A stretch of 64,000 bases of DNA from Schistocephalus solidus (Eukaryota > Platyhelminthes > Cestoda > Diphyllobothriidea > Diphyllobothriidae). Position 1 is the first letter of the stretch. Every line of letters begins with the position of its first letter. The stretch covers positions 1 to 64,000 of the forward strand of contig WEDG01003390.1 in NCBI GenBank assembly GCA_017591395.1, given 5' to 3'. Under the pieces are notes generated by a model that saw only the letters and a list, made by a program, of their open reading frames with translations, ran no database searches and was not told the DNA's origin. Made by a program: the position numbers and the translations under genes. This document shows, piece after piece, positions 11,551-22,700 of this stretch.

Positions 11551-12153
11551 ATGCAGCAGTTACTCGACGCACAGCGCGCCAGTTTCATAGCTCTGCCTTC
11601 AGAAATGAAAAAAATTAGACTCCGACTGGGAAGAACAAACGAAAAGAACTTGACGACCTTATCACAGAATTCACTTAAAACTCTGACGGTGACATCAATT
11701 GTGAAGTGTGGTACCACAAGTATGCACTCCTATTTGAAAAGAAAAACCTCACATTTGGAGGGCATAGATATGATGGTCGTTCTGCTTTTGAAGTTACGCC
11801 AGCGCGAACATAAGCGCTAAGTAAAGTTCACTTGACAAAAGCCGGTAGCTATTTCATTTGAGGAAACTGTTAAGAATTTGAAATCGTTGTTTAGTTTCTC
11901 GAATTCCTTATTCAATTGGCGTTATGGGTGCTTAAACATAGAAAGGCAGATTCGTAAAGAGTACTTGGACTTAGCTGGCCAACTGAATGATGCTTATCAT
12001 CAAGCCGACCTAGAATGGGCCACTAATCAGCAGATAAAGGCTCTTCTTTTTATAAAATCCCTAATTCTGCCGGAGGACGCTGATGTCCGCACACGATTGC
12101 TCTCTCAGATAGATCAGAAAGCTGAGATGACGGTGCAATTACCAGCAGAGTAG
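11551..12153 (+). pseudogene. gag remnant of the gypsy element
   Basis: The remnant begins MQQLLDAQRASFIALPSEMK and includes VAISFEETVKNLKSLF and ALLFIKSLILPEDADVRTRL. The two ORFs are in the same frame and separated only by two stops (TAA 11,818-11,820 and TGA about 11,833-11,835), so this is one capsid-type gag with nonsense mutations rather than two genes. The usual C-terminal zinc knuckle is not visible. The sequence jumps from gag to the protease region within about 250 bases, suggesting an internal deletion. Gag would form the virus-like particle that packages element RNA. Confidence 0.7.
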
Positions 12154-12246
12154 TGTGTCCGCATCATGAAATTGAAAACAATTTGCTGGCAGTGACGGAT
12201 GGTATTTTGTGTCAGATTGTCCGCATCGCACGAGAAGGCGTAACAA

Positions 12247-12498
12247 ATGTTCATGGGCCGACCGGCATACTGCAGCGCAAAACAGTCAAGTTCAAGAAAG
12301 AGATGTACTGCGATTGCACAGCATGGTTTGCATGTGCTTAGCTGCAAAAACGGAAAATACCTGACAGCCAATATCGATGGCGAAACTGCTACGCTACAGA
12401 TCGACACGGCTTCAGACCTCAAGATAATAAGCATAGGCATGTGGGAGGCTCTTGGGTCTCCTGAAACCAATAGCCGTCCGTCGCTGGGCATCAAATAA
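12247..12498 (+). pseudogene. Retropepsin-type protease remnant
   Basis: The motif LQIDTASDLKIIS carries the aspartic-protease signature DTAS (codons at about 12,403-12,414), in the variant with Ala in place of the usual Gly. It is followed by GMWEALGSPETN, typical of tapeworm gypsy protease domains. The frame ends at TAA 12,496-12,498. An active enzyme would process the Gag-Pol polyprotein. Flanking sequence is truncated. Confidence 0.65.
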
Positions 12499-12599
12499 TA
12501 CACAAAGGCAGTTTTAGGGTGGTTCCAGGCCACTATAGTTTTCGAAGATAAAGCCTGTCTCAGACATTTACGTCTCGAAGTCTGAAAACACTCGGCTTG

Positions 12600-13465
12600 A
12601 CAACAGGCCCATTTTAAAGTTGGGTCTCTGAATTCGGCCGTTGCAGGAGATATACCCTGTTGTAAACATTACAGAAGATTACCGGAAGAAAAAGTATGCC
12701 GAACGGATGGAGATGTCAGTCGGAACGCGCACAAAAATTACAGTAAGTTTGAGGATGAACACAGGGAGGGAGTAAGTATTCAGACAGAATCGACGCGTCC
12801 CAGTTGCAGTACAAGCAGCGGTCGAGGAAGAACTGGAGCGCTTAAAACAGAATGCCATTATCTTCCACACAAATTGTTGAGCGTGGGCTACCCTGATAGT
12901 CACGGTAAAGAAACCTAACAGGAATATAAGTTTGTACGCAGATTACTCAACCGGGTTGAATGACGCGTTAGAAGACTATCATTACCCTCTACTGACTGTT
13001 GACCACCTTTTTTGACGTTGAATAGAGGAAAAGTCTTAAAAAGGATTGAATTTTCAGGGGTATATCTACAGTTACCAGTTGAAGACGCAGCGTAGGAAAT
13101 GTTAACAATTAATACACATAAGGGTCTATTCTAATATACTCGCCTCAATTATGGCGTCAAAGCGGCACCCAGCATATACCAAGCAACTTATGGAAACCAT
13201 GCTTACAAATGTCCCTGCGACCGTTGCCTACTTGGATGACATTTTGGTCGTTAGCCACACAGACGAGGAGATGCTTCCAAGATTCGGTCTGGTCATGGAA
13301 AATCTTATAAATTACGACCTTACAATTAACATGGAAAAGATCGAGTTCCATCGAAAAGAAATACACTACTTAGGATTTGTGGTAAGCCTGGCAGGACGCT
13401 CACCAAACCCAGAAATAGAGAGTTGCAGCATTGAAGAACGTAAAGGTGCAAAAGAATGCACGTGA
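12600..13465 (+). pseudogene. Reverse transcriptase remnant of the gypsy element
   Basis: RT landmarks occur in order. VEEELERLKQNAII lies near 12,820. WATLIVTVKKPNRNISLYAD and YSTGLNDALEDYHYPL lie near 12,885-12,990. The catalytic box AYLDDILVVSHTDEE (YLDD codons 13,229-13,240) is followed by HYLGFVVSLAGRSPNPE. A stop inside the conserved region (NC*AWA) and a frame change near 13,010 break the domain. The region between the KKPN and YLDD boxes is shortened and garbled. YLDD itself is intact. Confidence 0.8.
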
Positions 13466-13600
13466 TCTACAATAATTTATGGACTTTCTCAGCTACTACT
13501 CGCCATTTATTGCGGTGCTGCACAGGCAAAGCTGCCAAACTGTCAGGATGCGTTTCACTGTAGAAAGGTGAAACTTAGTAAGTCATCTGTGCTCTAACAT

Positions 13601-13930
13601 TTTGAAGTGGATAACGAAACTATCGTCCAGGCTGCTGCATCTGAGTATGGACTAGGCTGCGTTCTTCTTCAGAAGTGTTCAGACGGAATTATCTTGCTCT
13701 TGATGCATTTTGCAAGATTACTCACACAGACAGAACGAAAGTACAGTAAAATCAAGAAAGAGTCATTGTCGATCATCTTTGCAGTGCAGGAATTCCATCA
13801 GTTAATCTATTGTAGACATTTAGTCCTCCACACCGATCATCAGCCACTGAAGTTTTTGATGGAAGAAATTTTTGTTTACCACAGTACGCAACAAAGAGGA
13901 TACAGCGTTGGCGAACTACCCTCCTGAGTT
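13601..13930 (+). pseudogene. RNase H remnant of the gypsy element
   Basis: The sequence ASEYGLGCVLLQKCSDG, TERKYSKIKKESLSIIFAVQ and HTDHQPL (13,832-13,849) is the Ty3/gypsy RNase H pattern. In functional relatives the first catalytic Asp lies directly before ASEYGLG. Here that position is Ala (QAAASEYG), so the active site is incomplete. The conserved Glu in KKES and the Asp in TDH remain. The frame starts as an in-frame continuation upstream (FEVDNET) and ends in a stop near 13,925. Confidence 0.75.
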
Positions 13931-14980
13931 ATGACTCCACGATTCAGTACGTGCCCACTCAGAAGTTCGGGGCTCCAGACGCTTTATTACGACTGAGCGT
14001 AGGTGAGGAAAATCAGTAAGGTGTGGTGGTCACAAGCAAGTGTCCCTCACAGCCGAAAATATCTAGGCAACCACCACAGCAGACCTATTTTTACGCCAGG
14101 TTAAGGGGTTAATAAGACATGGTTAGTCAAATGATGGCAAGGCACACCGAGCTAGCAGGCACTTCAGGAACTGGAAGGAGCACTTGTACGTCACTGCAGA
14201 ATGCATAATGTATGATAGTAGAGTGGTGATTCCAGCAAAACACCAACAAAAGGTTTTACGTGAACTTAACGCTGGACGCCAGTGTATGACCCGTAGAAAA
14301 CGACTGACCCGAAGATACGTATATTGACCAGGAATTGAGGATGATGTGGAATATTTCGGATGAAGTTGCGGACCACCAAAGAAAAACCACCCGTGCCATG
14401 GCCGGAGGTGACCAGACCATGGACTAGAGTCCATGTAGATTTCACTGGACAATTCTTCAACAGAATGTTTCTAGTAGTCGTCGACACATGATAAAAGTGG
14501 CTATAAGTTGTTGATGTCATGGCAGCTTCTGTCAAAGTGACAGCGGAAAGAAGTAAGAGCTTATATCCCTGATACAGCATATCCACAGAGATTGTGACCA
14601 AAAAACAGCTCCCAGTTTGCGTCCTTAATGTTACGACAGTTGCGCCAGAAATGGGAAATCCTACCTGTGACATCCCCAACATTTGATCCCCAATCGAATG
14701 GCCAAGCAGCACGTTTTGTGACTTTTCAAGAGAGCAATGAGAAAGATGTGTAACGCAGGGGTTAAAATTGACTACATCGGCACGTTCTTTCTGGTCTACA
14801 GAACAAACCCAAAAAATGAGCTGGGTGGCCAAACACCAGCCAAGCATTTTTGGTCAGACAACCTGATGTATAACTAAACAACCTAAAACCCGAGGTTCGA
14901 GTTTCCCAACGGTCAAAAGACTACTTTCGGGAGGGAGAAGGGGTGTTTACCCAAAATCGAAAAAATATATTACCAGCGGA
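13931..14980 (+). pseudogene. Integrase remnant of the gypsy element
   Basis: A spacer (STIQYVPTQKFGAPDALLRL) leads into the N-terminal region with RVVIPAKHQQKVLRELNAG, where the zinc-binding His pattern is eroded. The catalytic core shows RVHVDFTGQ with its Asp (14,438-14,440). Further on, DPQSNGQAAR (14,685-14,714) appears where the family has HPxSNGxAER, so the catalytic Glu is replaced by Ala. A C-terminal piece, LVYRTNPKNELGGQTPAK, follows. Integrase would insert the DNA copy into chromosomes, and this one cannot. The usual second LTR does not follow. Confidence 0.75.
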
Positions 14981-17900
14981 CGCTGATACAGCATATTTTA
15001 ACGAACTTGTTTATTAACGGAGCGTTCATATTTGAGTAAAAACATACTGATTAAGGGCATTTTTGCGAAATTCCATTTCCCTCCTTCTGTTTTTATGAGT
15101 CTGGAAACATGCTGTAAGCCCCCTACCTTACGCGAAGAACATCTGAGTACTCAGTATTTAAAGAAACGCTTTACACGGTACTAAGGCACTCAATACACAA
15201 AGTTTTGCTTTTAAAAATCACTTACAAACACGATAAACATAAACGTTTTCACTGGCATTTGAAGGATGCCGACGAACTCGCCAAAGTTCACCCTTCCAAA
15301 AAATCAAGTACATAAGTAGGAATTTGCTGGATTCAAATAACATTGAATGCTCCCAGAAAACTCAAATAGCATATGTTCTCATCCATATCCCTTCCGAAGC
15401 GAAAATAAACATGAAAATATTCGTCACCTTATTCGAATCTAAAGAAAATAATTAGCAGTTATTTAGCCAACGTATTAAATATTGTATGAATTCTGAAAAA
15501 ATTTAGCTCCCGACTGTTAGCAAATAGGCCAGTTTGAAGTTTGGGTGGCCAATAAAATTTGAGTTGCCCAGTTGGCTGCACATAAAGTTTTTATGCATTT
15601 CGCTGGCATTAGGAAAATTGTAGTTTTTAATCGATACAACAATGCATTTCGTTAATTGTTTGCTCCTCCGTATAATTTATTGCTCTCATTGTAGACTAGA
15701 ATATTTTTGAGGATAGCTTTACTGCACTTTCATGTTTCCTCTGAGTTTCAGCCAACTTTTCGTGTTTAATGATAAACATCGTATTCGATGCACTTGAAGG
15801 ACACAGACGTCTAATTTTTGACTTTTGATGTTATTTGTGAAGAGTTTTCGTATTTGCACTGGCATTATGACCATTCAGAAATTACATAGAATTGCTTTTA
15901 CCTTAAAAAAACATTGACATATATTTTATTTCAACTTCGATACATTTGGCGCTTTCGAAATTATTCCCTGACTTCTATTTTAGAGTTAGATGTTTTGAAA
16001 TTCTCTGATCAAATATCACTGAGTCATTTAATATCGACACATACACCAGCTTTAAATACTATTCAGCGGCCTTAATACACAACCAAAATTATGAAATAAT
16101 TTTTAGACCTTGAAGATTTACATAAATGAGTTTGTCATACGGACCAGCCGCCACAGCATGCTGGTTAAAATCTTTCACAATAAACATTTTACCAATTTTG
16201 TAGCATGCATCATTAAACTTCATTTTCGGTGGCATAATGAATTCAGGTAGATTTGATGAAAAGCATAACTCAAAAATATTTGCTATTGTACTCATTTGGT
16301 AAACAAACACTTTTTTAACATTATAACTCAAAAATAGGCCTATGTTTCTCAGTTTAAAAAGGCCCTTATGATTATGCAATTTGTGGAACTAAAATTTGCA
16401 TTCAAAATACACTGTATTTGGCTGCTTATTAATGATCTTTTTGAAGTATACAATTAAGCCAACATCCATTGCTTTATTGCATTGGCAAACTGCGTAATAA
16501 TCTTTAGGATGCGAATGATAACATGCTGTCCATACACGGAAAGCATACAGTTTATAGACTGAAAACTCGATATGCAAATACAGCTGCAGATCGGACGCAC
16601 AATTATTCGGGAATGAAAACCGTTTTTAAACTCCTAATACGTTCTATATTATGTAAAATTTTGAAGTCGCAATTTTGGATAAAATAGCGTAGAGAAAAGA
16701 ATTTTTAAAATATTTTCCAAGTACTGTATTTTCCAGTTTATAGGTTTTTGTAAATCAATCGAAAAATACACTTTTCATACAGAAAATAATAGTTAGATTG
16801 CATTTTTCCAGTATCTTAAACGGAGAGATTTCACTAACCGGCACGAATAATCGCTATGGAGCTTTTATTTGTCTCATACATGCAAATAGTACTCATACGT
16901 TATAAAACTTCGAAAGTAACCAAAAACAACTTTTCTGTGACCATTGATGCCAGTAGCCCAATGTTCAAGAAATTAGAATTCAAGAAATTTATAGAATTCT
17001 ATAAAAACACATATTTGTGGTTGTATCTGACCTACAGCCATACACGGGGCTTCCAAGAAGGAAGAAAAACCAAATTGTTTCGCCGTAATGGAGCGGCAAT
17101 TCCGCCATATAACACGCATAAAGATTTGAGAAAAGCAATAAGGCTTGAAAAATCTATAGTACTTATTCCTGCTTCAGCAAATTCCTAATGTCTCTCAAAG
17201 GTTTAATTTGAGAGAAATAAGCACAACAGGAAATCCTTATAACCCTGAGTTAACAACATCCGTGATTGAACGTTCTCATTTTCCTGCGACCCTTGCACAA
17301 TATAATCAGCATCAGGGTTCTGGCTTTTGTTAAAATGACTTTTGGGAGGATCTCAGTCTCAAAAAGATAAAAGCAATATTTGAATTGAATTTGAATTTTG
17401 TAAATATGCAAATATGAAAAACAATTTCAAAACATGGATAGCCTGGTAAAATCAAATAAGAAATGAAGTGACTCCAGCCGTCTAATAAAATGTGTGAGCT
17501 TGTCTAGCTGAACTGAACGAAAGTCCGTTGTAAAAATTTAAAAAACAATGTACGTTTTTTTCAAATAATATCAAATTAAAACTAAATAAGTTATTTCAAC
17601 AAGATGCATGGAAGTATAAACATTTAAAATTTAAGAAGTCAAACGAGGCGCCTATTAATTTGATGTGGGCACTCAAGACTGGTATTCCAAAATATACTCA
17701 GGCTGCCGACTAACAGTTTTAAGCGCTTAAATATAATCTTTTGGTTTAAATAAAATGGCGCCGCAGTTGTAATTGGGTTACTGCAGTAAATTGTAGCTTC
17801 TTTCATTAGTTTTGCACCTCAAAATATACTTTTAGCTTTATCATCAAGTTTTCTAGACAACCTGTTTATATGTTTATATTATATACCTTGTACAGCTGCT

Positions 17901-18350
17901 TGCGGTTATTTCATTAGCTAACGTATTCTGGTAGTGTTTTAGCAAAAAGGTAATCACGTTACAATTAAAGTTCCTTTTATACACGCTCGTGTCATATGCC
18001 TAATAAAACGTTTTAATATTTGATCAAAAGATCCTAACAGTACCAGTTTATTCTCAGATAGGTTGAATCACTTGTATTATTACAGTACACTTTTGAGCGT
18101 ATTCTTTATATTCACACAAGCAATATCTCCATCATTTTTGCATTTTTTACTCAAAAACATATAAATCAACACCGTTGAGGCACACAGGTAATGGCTATAG
18201 AATCCCTAGACTGCTTTAACTGTTTTTTGATGCGGTTTTACCTGAAGCAAGATTTATATTTCGAAATACAACGTTATTACAAACCATTACGTCAAAAATG
18301 GACAAAGTTAACCACACAGCACACTTTAAGATTACAATCACGCATTTTTA
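14981..18350. other. AT-rich intergenic sequence
   Basis: I find no supportable gene or repeat family. ORFs such as 16,856-17,188 (110 codons) and 16,089-16,379 (minus) have low-complexity, AT-driven composition and no motifs. It lies downstream of the minus-strand GPCR locus, so a 3' UTR could begin at its right end, but no clear signal marks it. Confidence 0.5.
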
Positions 18351-19770
18351 TTAAAAAGAATGAATGCGCCAGAGTGACGTACAATAACGTAAAAACACCG
18401 GACATTTTGTCAACCAACAGGTGAATAAAACACGAACGATATAGGCGTCGTTCTTGTAGGATCTGGGCTCCTCACAGCAACAGCTGCTGCACATATAAGC
18501 CGCCAAATGACTAAGTCCGTGCTTCTGCCTACAACGGTTGAGTATACGAGTGAATGTGCGTCGAGTAGTCCGCCGGAAAGTTCGTGACACCATGAAGTAC
18601 AGAAAAATTGCCGGCACACCCAAACACTTGTAAGAAATTGGTCCATTCCAAAAAGAGTATTCAATATGACATACTGTCGTCGAAGATTGATATCCTGTCT
18701 AATGCGAACACCTATGTTGTTAATGAGTTTAAAAGCAAAACAAACTGAACTATACCAAATGGAGTCGAAAGAAGAAGAAATGCGAATATTACTGCCAACA
18801 AAAAGAGGTGTCACCCGATGCATTGCTCTCGGACGAAGATGTTTGTGCTTCACCATCACAATTTTTTGCTTGCCTCTTATTCGACGAAGACCGAGATGAC
18901 GCATGAGATGTTATTTTAGAGCTGCTGGAAGCCTGGTTGAGCCTCCCTCGAGCACTGCCTGAAGAATCCTCTGCTCTTTGTGGCAGTGTTGGGTGCTGAG
19001 TGGATCCAAGATGCAGACGGATATTTTCACTCCGTCTGCAAGCAATAATGACCGAGATATTTGTCACCAAGACAGCAACAAACGGTCCCACATTGGTGCA
19101 GATTATATGAGCTATGCTGTATATGTCCTTGAGGAGTTCGGAAAATGGAAATGTTCTATCGATTATGTTGAGCATCTTTCTGGAGTTCGGGCAGACTGAA
19201 CTGTTGCTGACTGTAATATCTACATCGCAGTCCTCCTCATTTTCCTCATATGTGTAGCGGAGAAAAAGGGGGAAGTTGAAAATAAATGCAGCAACGTATA
19301 GCCCAATGATGGCATTGACAACGCTTCTACAACGCAGGTAAAATCGCGAACGGATGGGCCAACATACGGCGAGGTAACGTAGAAGACTGACAAGTACCAC
19401 CATCCAAGCACTGACGGTAAGAAATGTAGAAACAAGACCGGGTCCGAGAGAGTGTGAGTAGGAGCAGAAAGTCAGAAACCTTCAAAAAGATCGCTTAGAA
19501 TAAATAAGCGGCAAAGTTGAAAGACAAATGCAGAAGTCAGCAATCGCTAGCCCCAATAAGTTCACTCTGGCTGACCTCTCTCCGCCGCCGACTGTATGGG
19601 AACCGCGAAAGTGGCACAGCACAAGAACGATTAGGGTGTTTGTGAATAGTCCTAGGCAGGAAACACCAATCATCAGGATTTTGAGCGCGCATTCGGAAGA
19701 ATCGACGGATCCTGTCACCTGTGGTGGGTTTGTTTTCAACATACTCCGCGAAAAGTGTCGAAGCATTCAT
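18351..19770 (-). pseudogene. Class A (rhodopsin-like) GPCR, probable pseudogene
   Basis: A seven-helix receptor can be read from right to left. TM1 is ILMIGVSCLGLFTNTLIVLV (about 19,688-19,607). TM2 has the family LAxAD box as LAIADFCICLSTLPL (about 19,565-19,500). TM3 ends LLRYLAVCWPIRSR, the DRY-motif position here being LRY. TM4 is IIGLYVAAFIFNFPLFL and TM5 is VGPFVAVLVTNISVIIA. A Ser-rich third intracellular loop follows. TM6 is LFLLAVIFAFLLLSTPFGIV (18,713-18,810). TM7 has PAIFLYFMVSRTFRR (about 18,572-18,617), an NPxxY-like end. The C-tail has a Cys cluster, CSSCCC. TM1-TM5 and TM7-tail share one frame; TM6 and the first half of TM7 lie in another. In-frame stops occur at TGA 19,484-19,482 and twice between TM6 and TM7. 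The pattern recalls FMRFamide/peptide receptors, but the ligand is unknown. Introns or assembly errors could explain some breaks. Confidence 0.75.
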
Positions 19771-22700
19771 TGGTCCATGAGACAGGTTTTAGGAACTGTT
19801 CACCTGTTACAGTTTCCATGTTCTAATAAGAACGAAAATAAATTAATTTACATTTTTTGACTTCATACACTAAGTATTTTAATCCCTCCGTTCAATGATC
19901 ACAACATAAAAAGTAGGTTGCGCACAGAAATTGCTGTTTTTCAGAAAGTTATGAAAGCGGTTGGCGGATATTTATCATAAAGAGATAAGCGTAATGTTGA
20001 TAAAACTACATCAATTTGACTTAAGAGATAAGCGCACGACAAAATTTTCGATTTTTTAATGAATGCTCTTATCGTGTTTGTTGAGGAAGAACGGCCATAT
20101 AGTTCCTTTGTCCACCTTATGGAACGCAACTACAATTATTGAGACTTGTCCAAATAACCACTAATAAACTTGTCAATTATCGTTCTTATTTAGCAAAATT
20201 ATTTTCTTTTGGATTGCGTAAGCAATTTTACAACCGAAAAAAAAACTGCATGATATGGATTTTTGGACGAAAAATAATATATTTAAATTAATAGAAGCAA
20301 AACATGAATCAGCTTAAAGAGCAACATTTTTCTCAGAAAACTAGTTTCAATTTCTTCAACATACAGCAAATTTTATCAATTCCCTGTGCTACTAGATGCG
20401 CTTTTATATTAGCATTACAACCACTGTAAAGTTATTTTTTTAGAAGCACGCTATTTATGAATTTAAAACGATAGCCTTTTTCAGAAGCTGATCAAATGAT
20501 ACGCTCTGCATAGGCCTATAGGCATTGTGTGCGAAAAACTTTATCGTTGCGGGGACAACGTGCAACGAATTTCAACTGTCCAACGCAAATAATGCAATCT
20601 TTTTTTCATATGGAATATTAACTAGTTCTATGTTAGTCGTGAAAGAAGGCCGTTTATAACCTATTTAATAATTATAAGCATAAGACTTTGAGTAAATTTT
20701 TATCTGTTAGAATTTTAAATGAACTGATTAATGGATTAAAAACTCCAGCTTTTTTTGAATCTGATAATTTCCTTTTTAACTTTCAATTGGAATTTAGGAT
20801 TAAATGTTTTGGTTATTTGTAGGCATTTTAAAATTGCTTTCGGACTACCCGGCAAAATTTAAAAATCAATTTATAATTCAGTTGGAAAACAACATAAAAC
20901 ACAGGACCATCCTGATGTTCTACCAAGCTTTATACCATAAATGTATCTGTTCTAGTGGGTGAGTGCAAACAAACAATTCACATGCTCGTGCACGGCTCTC
21001 GGCTAGAAGCTTAACGGTTTAATATAAAAAATTATAATTGCATTCTGGAAAATGCAGACTGTTTATAGTTGTATCTATAAAATTCATTATTGTACATCCA
21101 GCCCAATGCAGGTTAATGGTACATACTTAAGATATTGGGATAGCGTTCTCAAGAAGATAGTAAATTGATTCACAGAATGCTGAAGGCGAATATACATTTT
21201 TGAAAAATATAATGCAGCATAAAATAATAAATTAATCAACAGTGCACTATTGCGTAATCCAAAGTTAGCAGACGGACTTTGAAACAATGTATTAAAAATT
21301 GTAAGAAACACCAAAAACGAAGGGTTTCATACTTTTTGGCATGCATGCTCATTAACTTTGGGAGAAAATATTCCGACGTTTTTTATAACAATAAAGAGTA
21401 TAATTTTTAGATTATGACGAGCAAGAGAGTAATATTCTTTAGAATTTATTCAATTTCCAATAGCAGGGCATAAGCTGAATTGCATTGCTTTGTGATCTTC
21501 CCTTACAACTGAGACATCATATTGAAACATTTTTAATGGTACAAATGCTCACAGTTGTATTCCGCAAAGGACTTTTGTTATTATTTGTAGGCGTTAACTC
21601 TGTATCCATCAACTGCATGTGAAATTCCTATAATAAATATATTTCCACCAGCAAGTACGCATGAATTTAACGGACAATTTTTCATTCTACAATCAGTCGT
21701 AAAAAGTTGCAAACATAACATGTAGAAAGAGGAGCAGGTGGAAAAGTACAAGACCTACAAGGTTTGATCAAAGCTATCTAGATTTTAAACTCTATCGGAC
21801 AAATGTTTGGTCTCAAAGAATTAATTCTGATTATATTTTGCCGAATATTCAGAAACACCTTCAGGTTACAACCGAAACTGTATTGCGTTCATGAGTGCAC
21901 TTTTCTTTCAGACGTGGGGTTAAAATAAATATCTATACGTAAACAAGTGGTGCATAGGAAATGATCTTCAGGGCTGTCTGTAGACCTTATAATCGGTCGG
22001 CCCATTGGCATCTTTAATGAAAGAATTTTAAAATCATCACCAAACTGGAGAAGTTTATGCTTTCGTAGAATAAAGACTATTATTTGGCCAACCGATTGGA
22101 AATGTTTAAATATTCGTGTGTCATTGTATTTCAATCCGGTGTTTTGTCGTTGTCTGGAGAGAGTTCGGCATCAAATCTTTTTAGGATGCTGAATGCGAGA
22201 AGACGAAATAATGTGATAAACACACTTAAAAACGTATTGTGAAATGCTATCACCAAACCAGGATAGGATATGGTGCATGCTCATACATTTTAATGATCGT
22301 ACTCTGAGCAAATATCTTTCTTTAAAAACTCAAAAAACATGTTGCATAACCAACATGAAGTGCAGTTCAAATTGTACAGTACAAATTACATGCCATGTAA
22401 TAGATTTTTAATTAGCGTGTCTCCAAACGAGCAGCTTTGCCTTGCCGCTTAAAAAATCACCTCATTCGACCATAAAGATATCGTTTATTTTGCACGATCT
22501 CTTTTTGTTTACAATTAATTTGGTTTTGGTATATAAAAAAGAATATTCCGGATAAGTTGCATTTTAATTTCGCGCACATTCACTTCAATAACTTCAGTTA
22601 AATTCGGTAGAGGTGGAATTAATAATAATTTATTTTAATTTCATTTTCATTTTCTGTAGTCACCAAAAATTAGAATTAGGCAACATATATATCTTTCCAG

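Larger units (their letters stand above)
11280..14980 (+). mobile_element. Decayed Ty3/gypsy LTR retrotransposon (CsRn1/Kabuki-like)
   Basis: A collinear series of gag, protease, RT, RNase H and integrase remnants lies on the plus strand in the canonical Ty3/gypsy order, with integrase last. This interval is the well-supported core; a left LTR may extend it back to 10,727. Frames change repeatedly and stops are common. At least two catalytic residues are lost: RNase H first Asp to Ala and integrase Glu to Ala. The copy is about 3.7 kb from leader to the last pol motif, shorter than a full element, with most of the gag-protease junction and the right LTR missing or unrecognisable. Clade placement is inferred from the primer-site type and from remembered tapeworm elements. 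Confidence 0.85.

Noticed and set aside
14940..15250. Right LTR of the gypsy element starting at TGTTTAC near 14,945.
   Set aside because: Only the first few bases resemble the left end (TGTTACA). The following sequence does not match 10,727-11,509.
19482..19484. TGA in the GPCR as a selenocysteine codon.
   Set aside because: It lies between TM2 and TM3 of a receptor family without known selenoproteins, and further stops and frameshifts occur in the same locus. A nonsense mutation or unrecognised splice is simpler.
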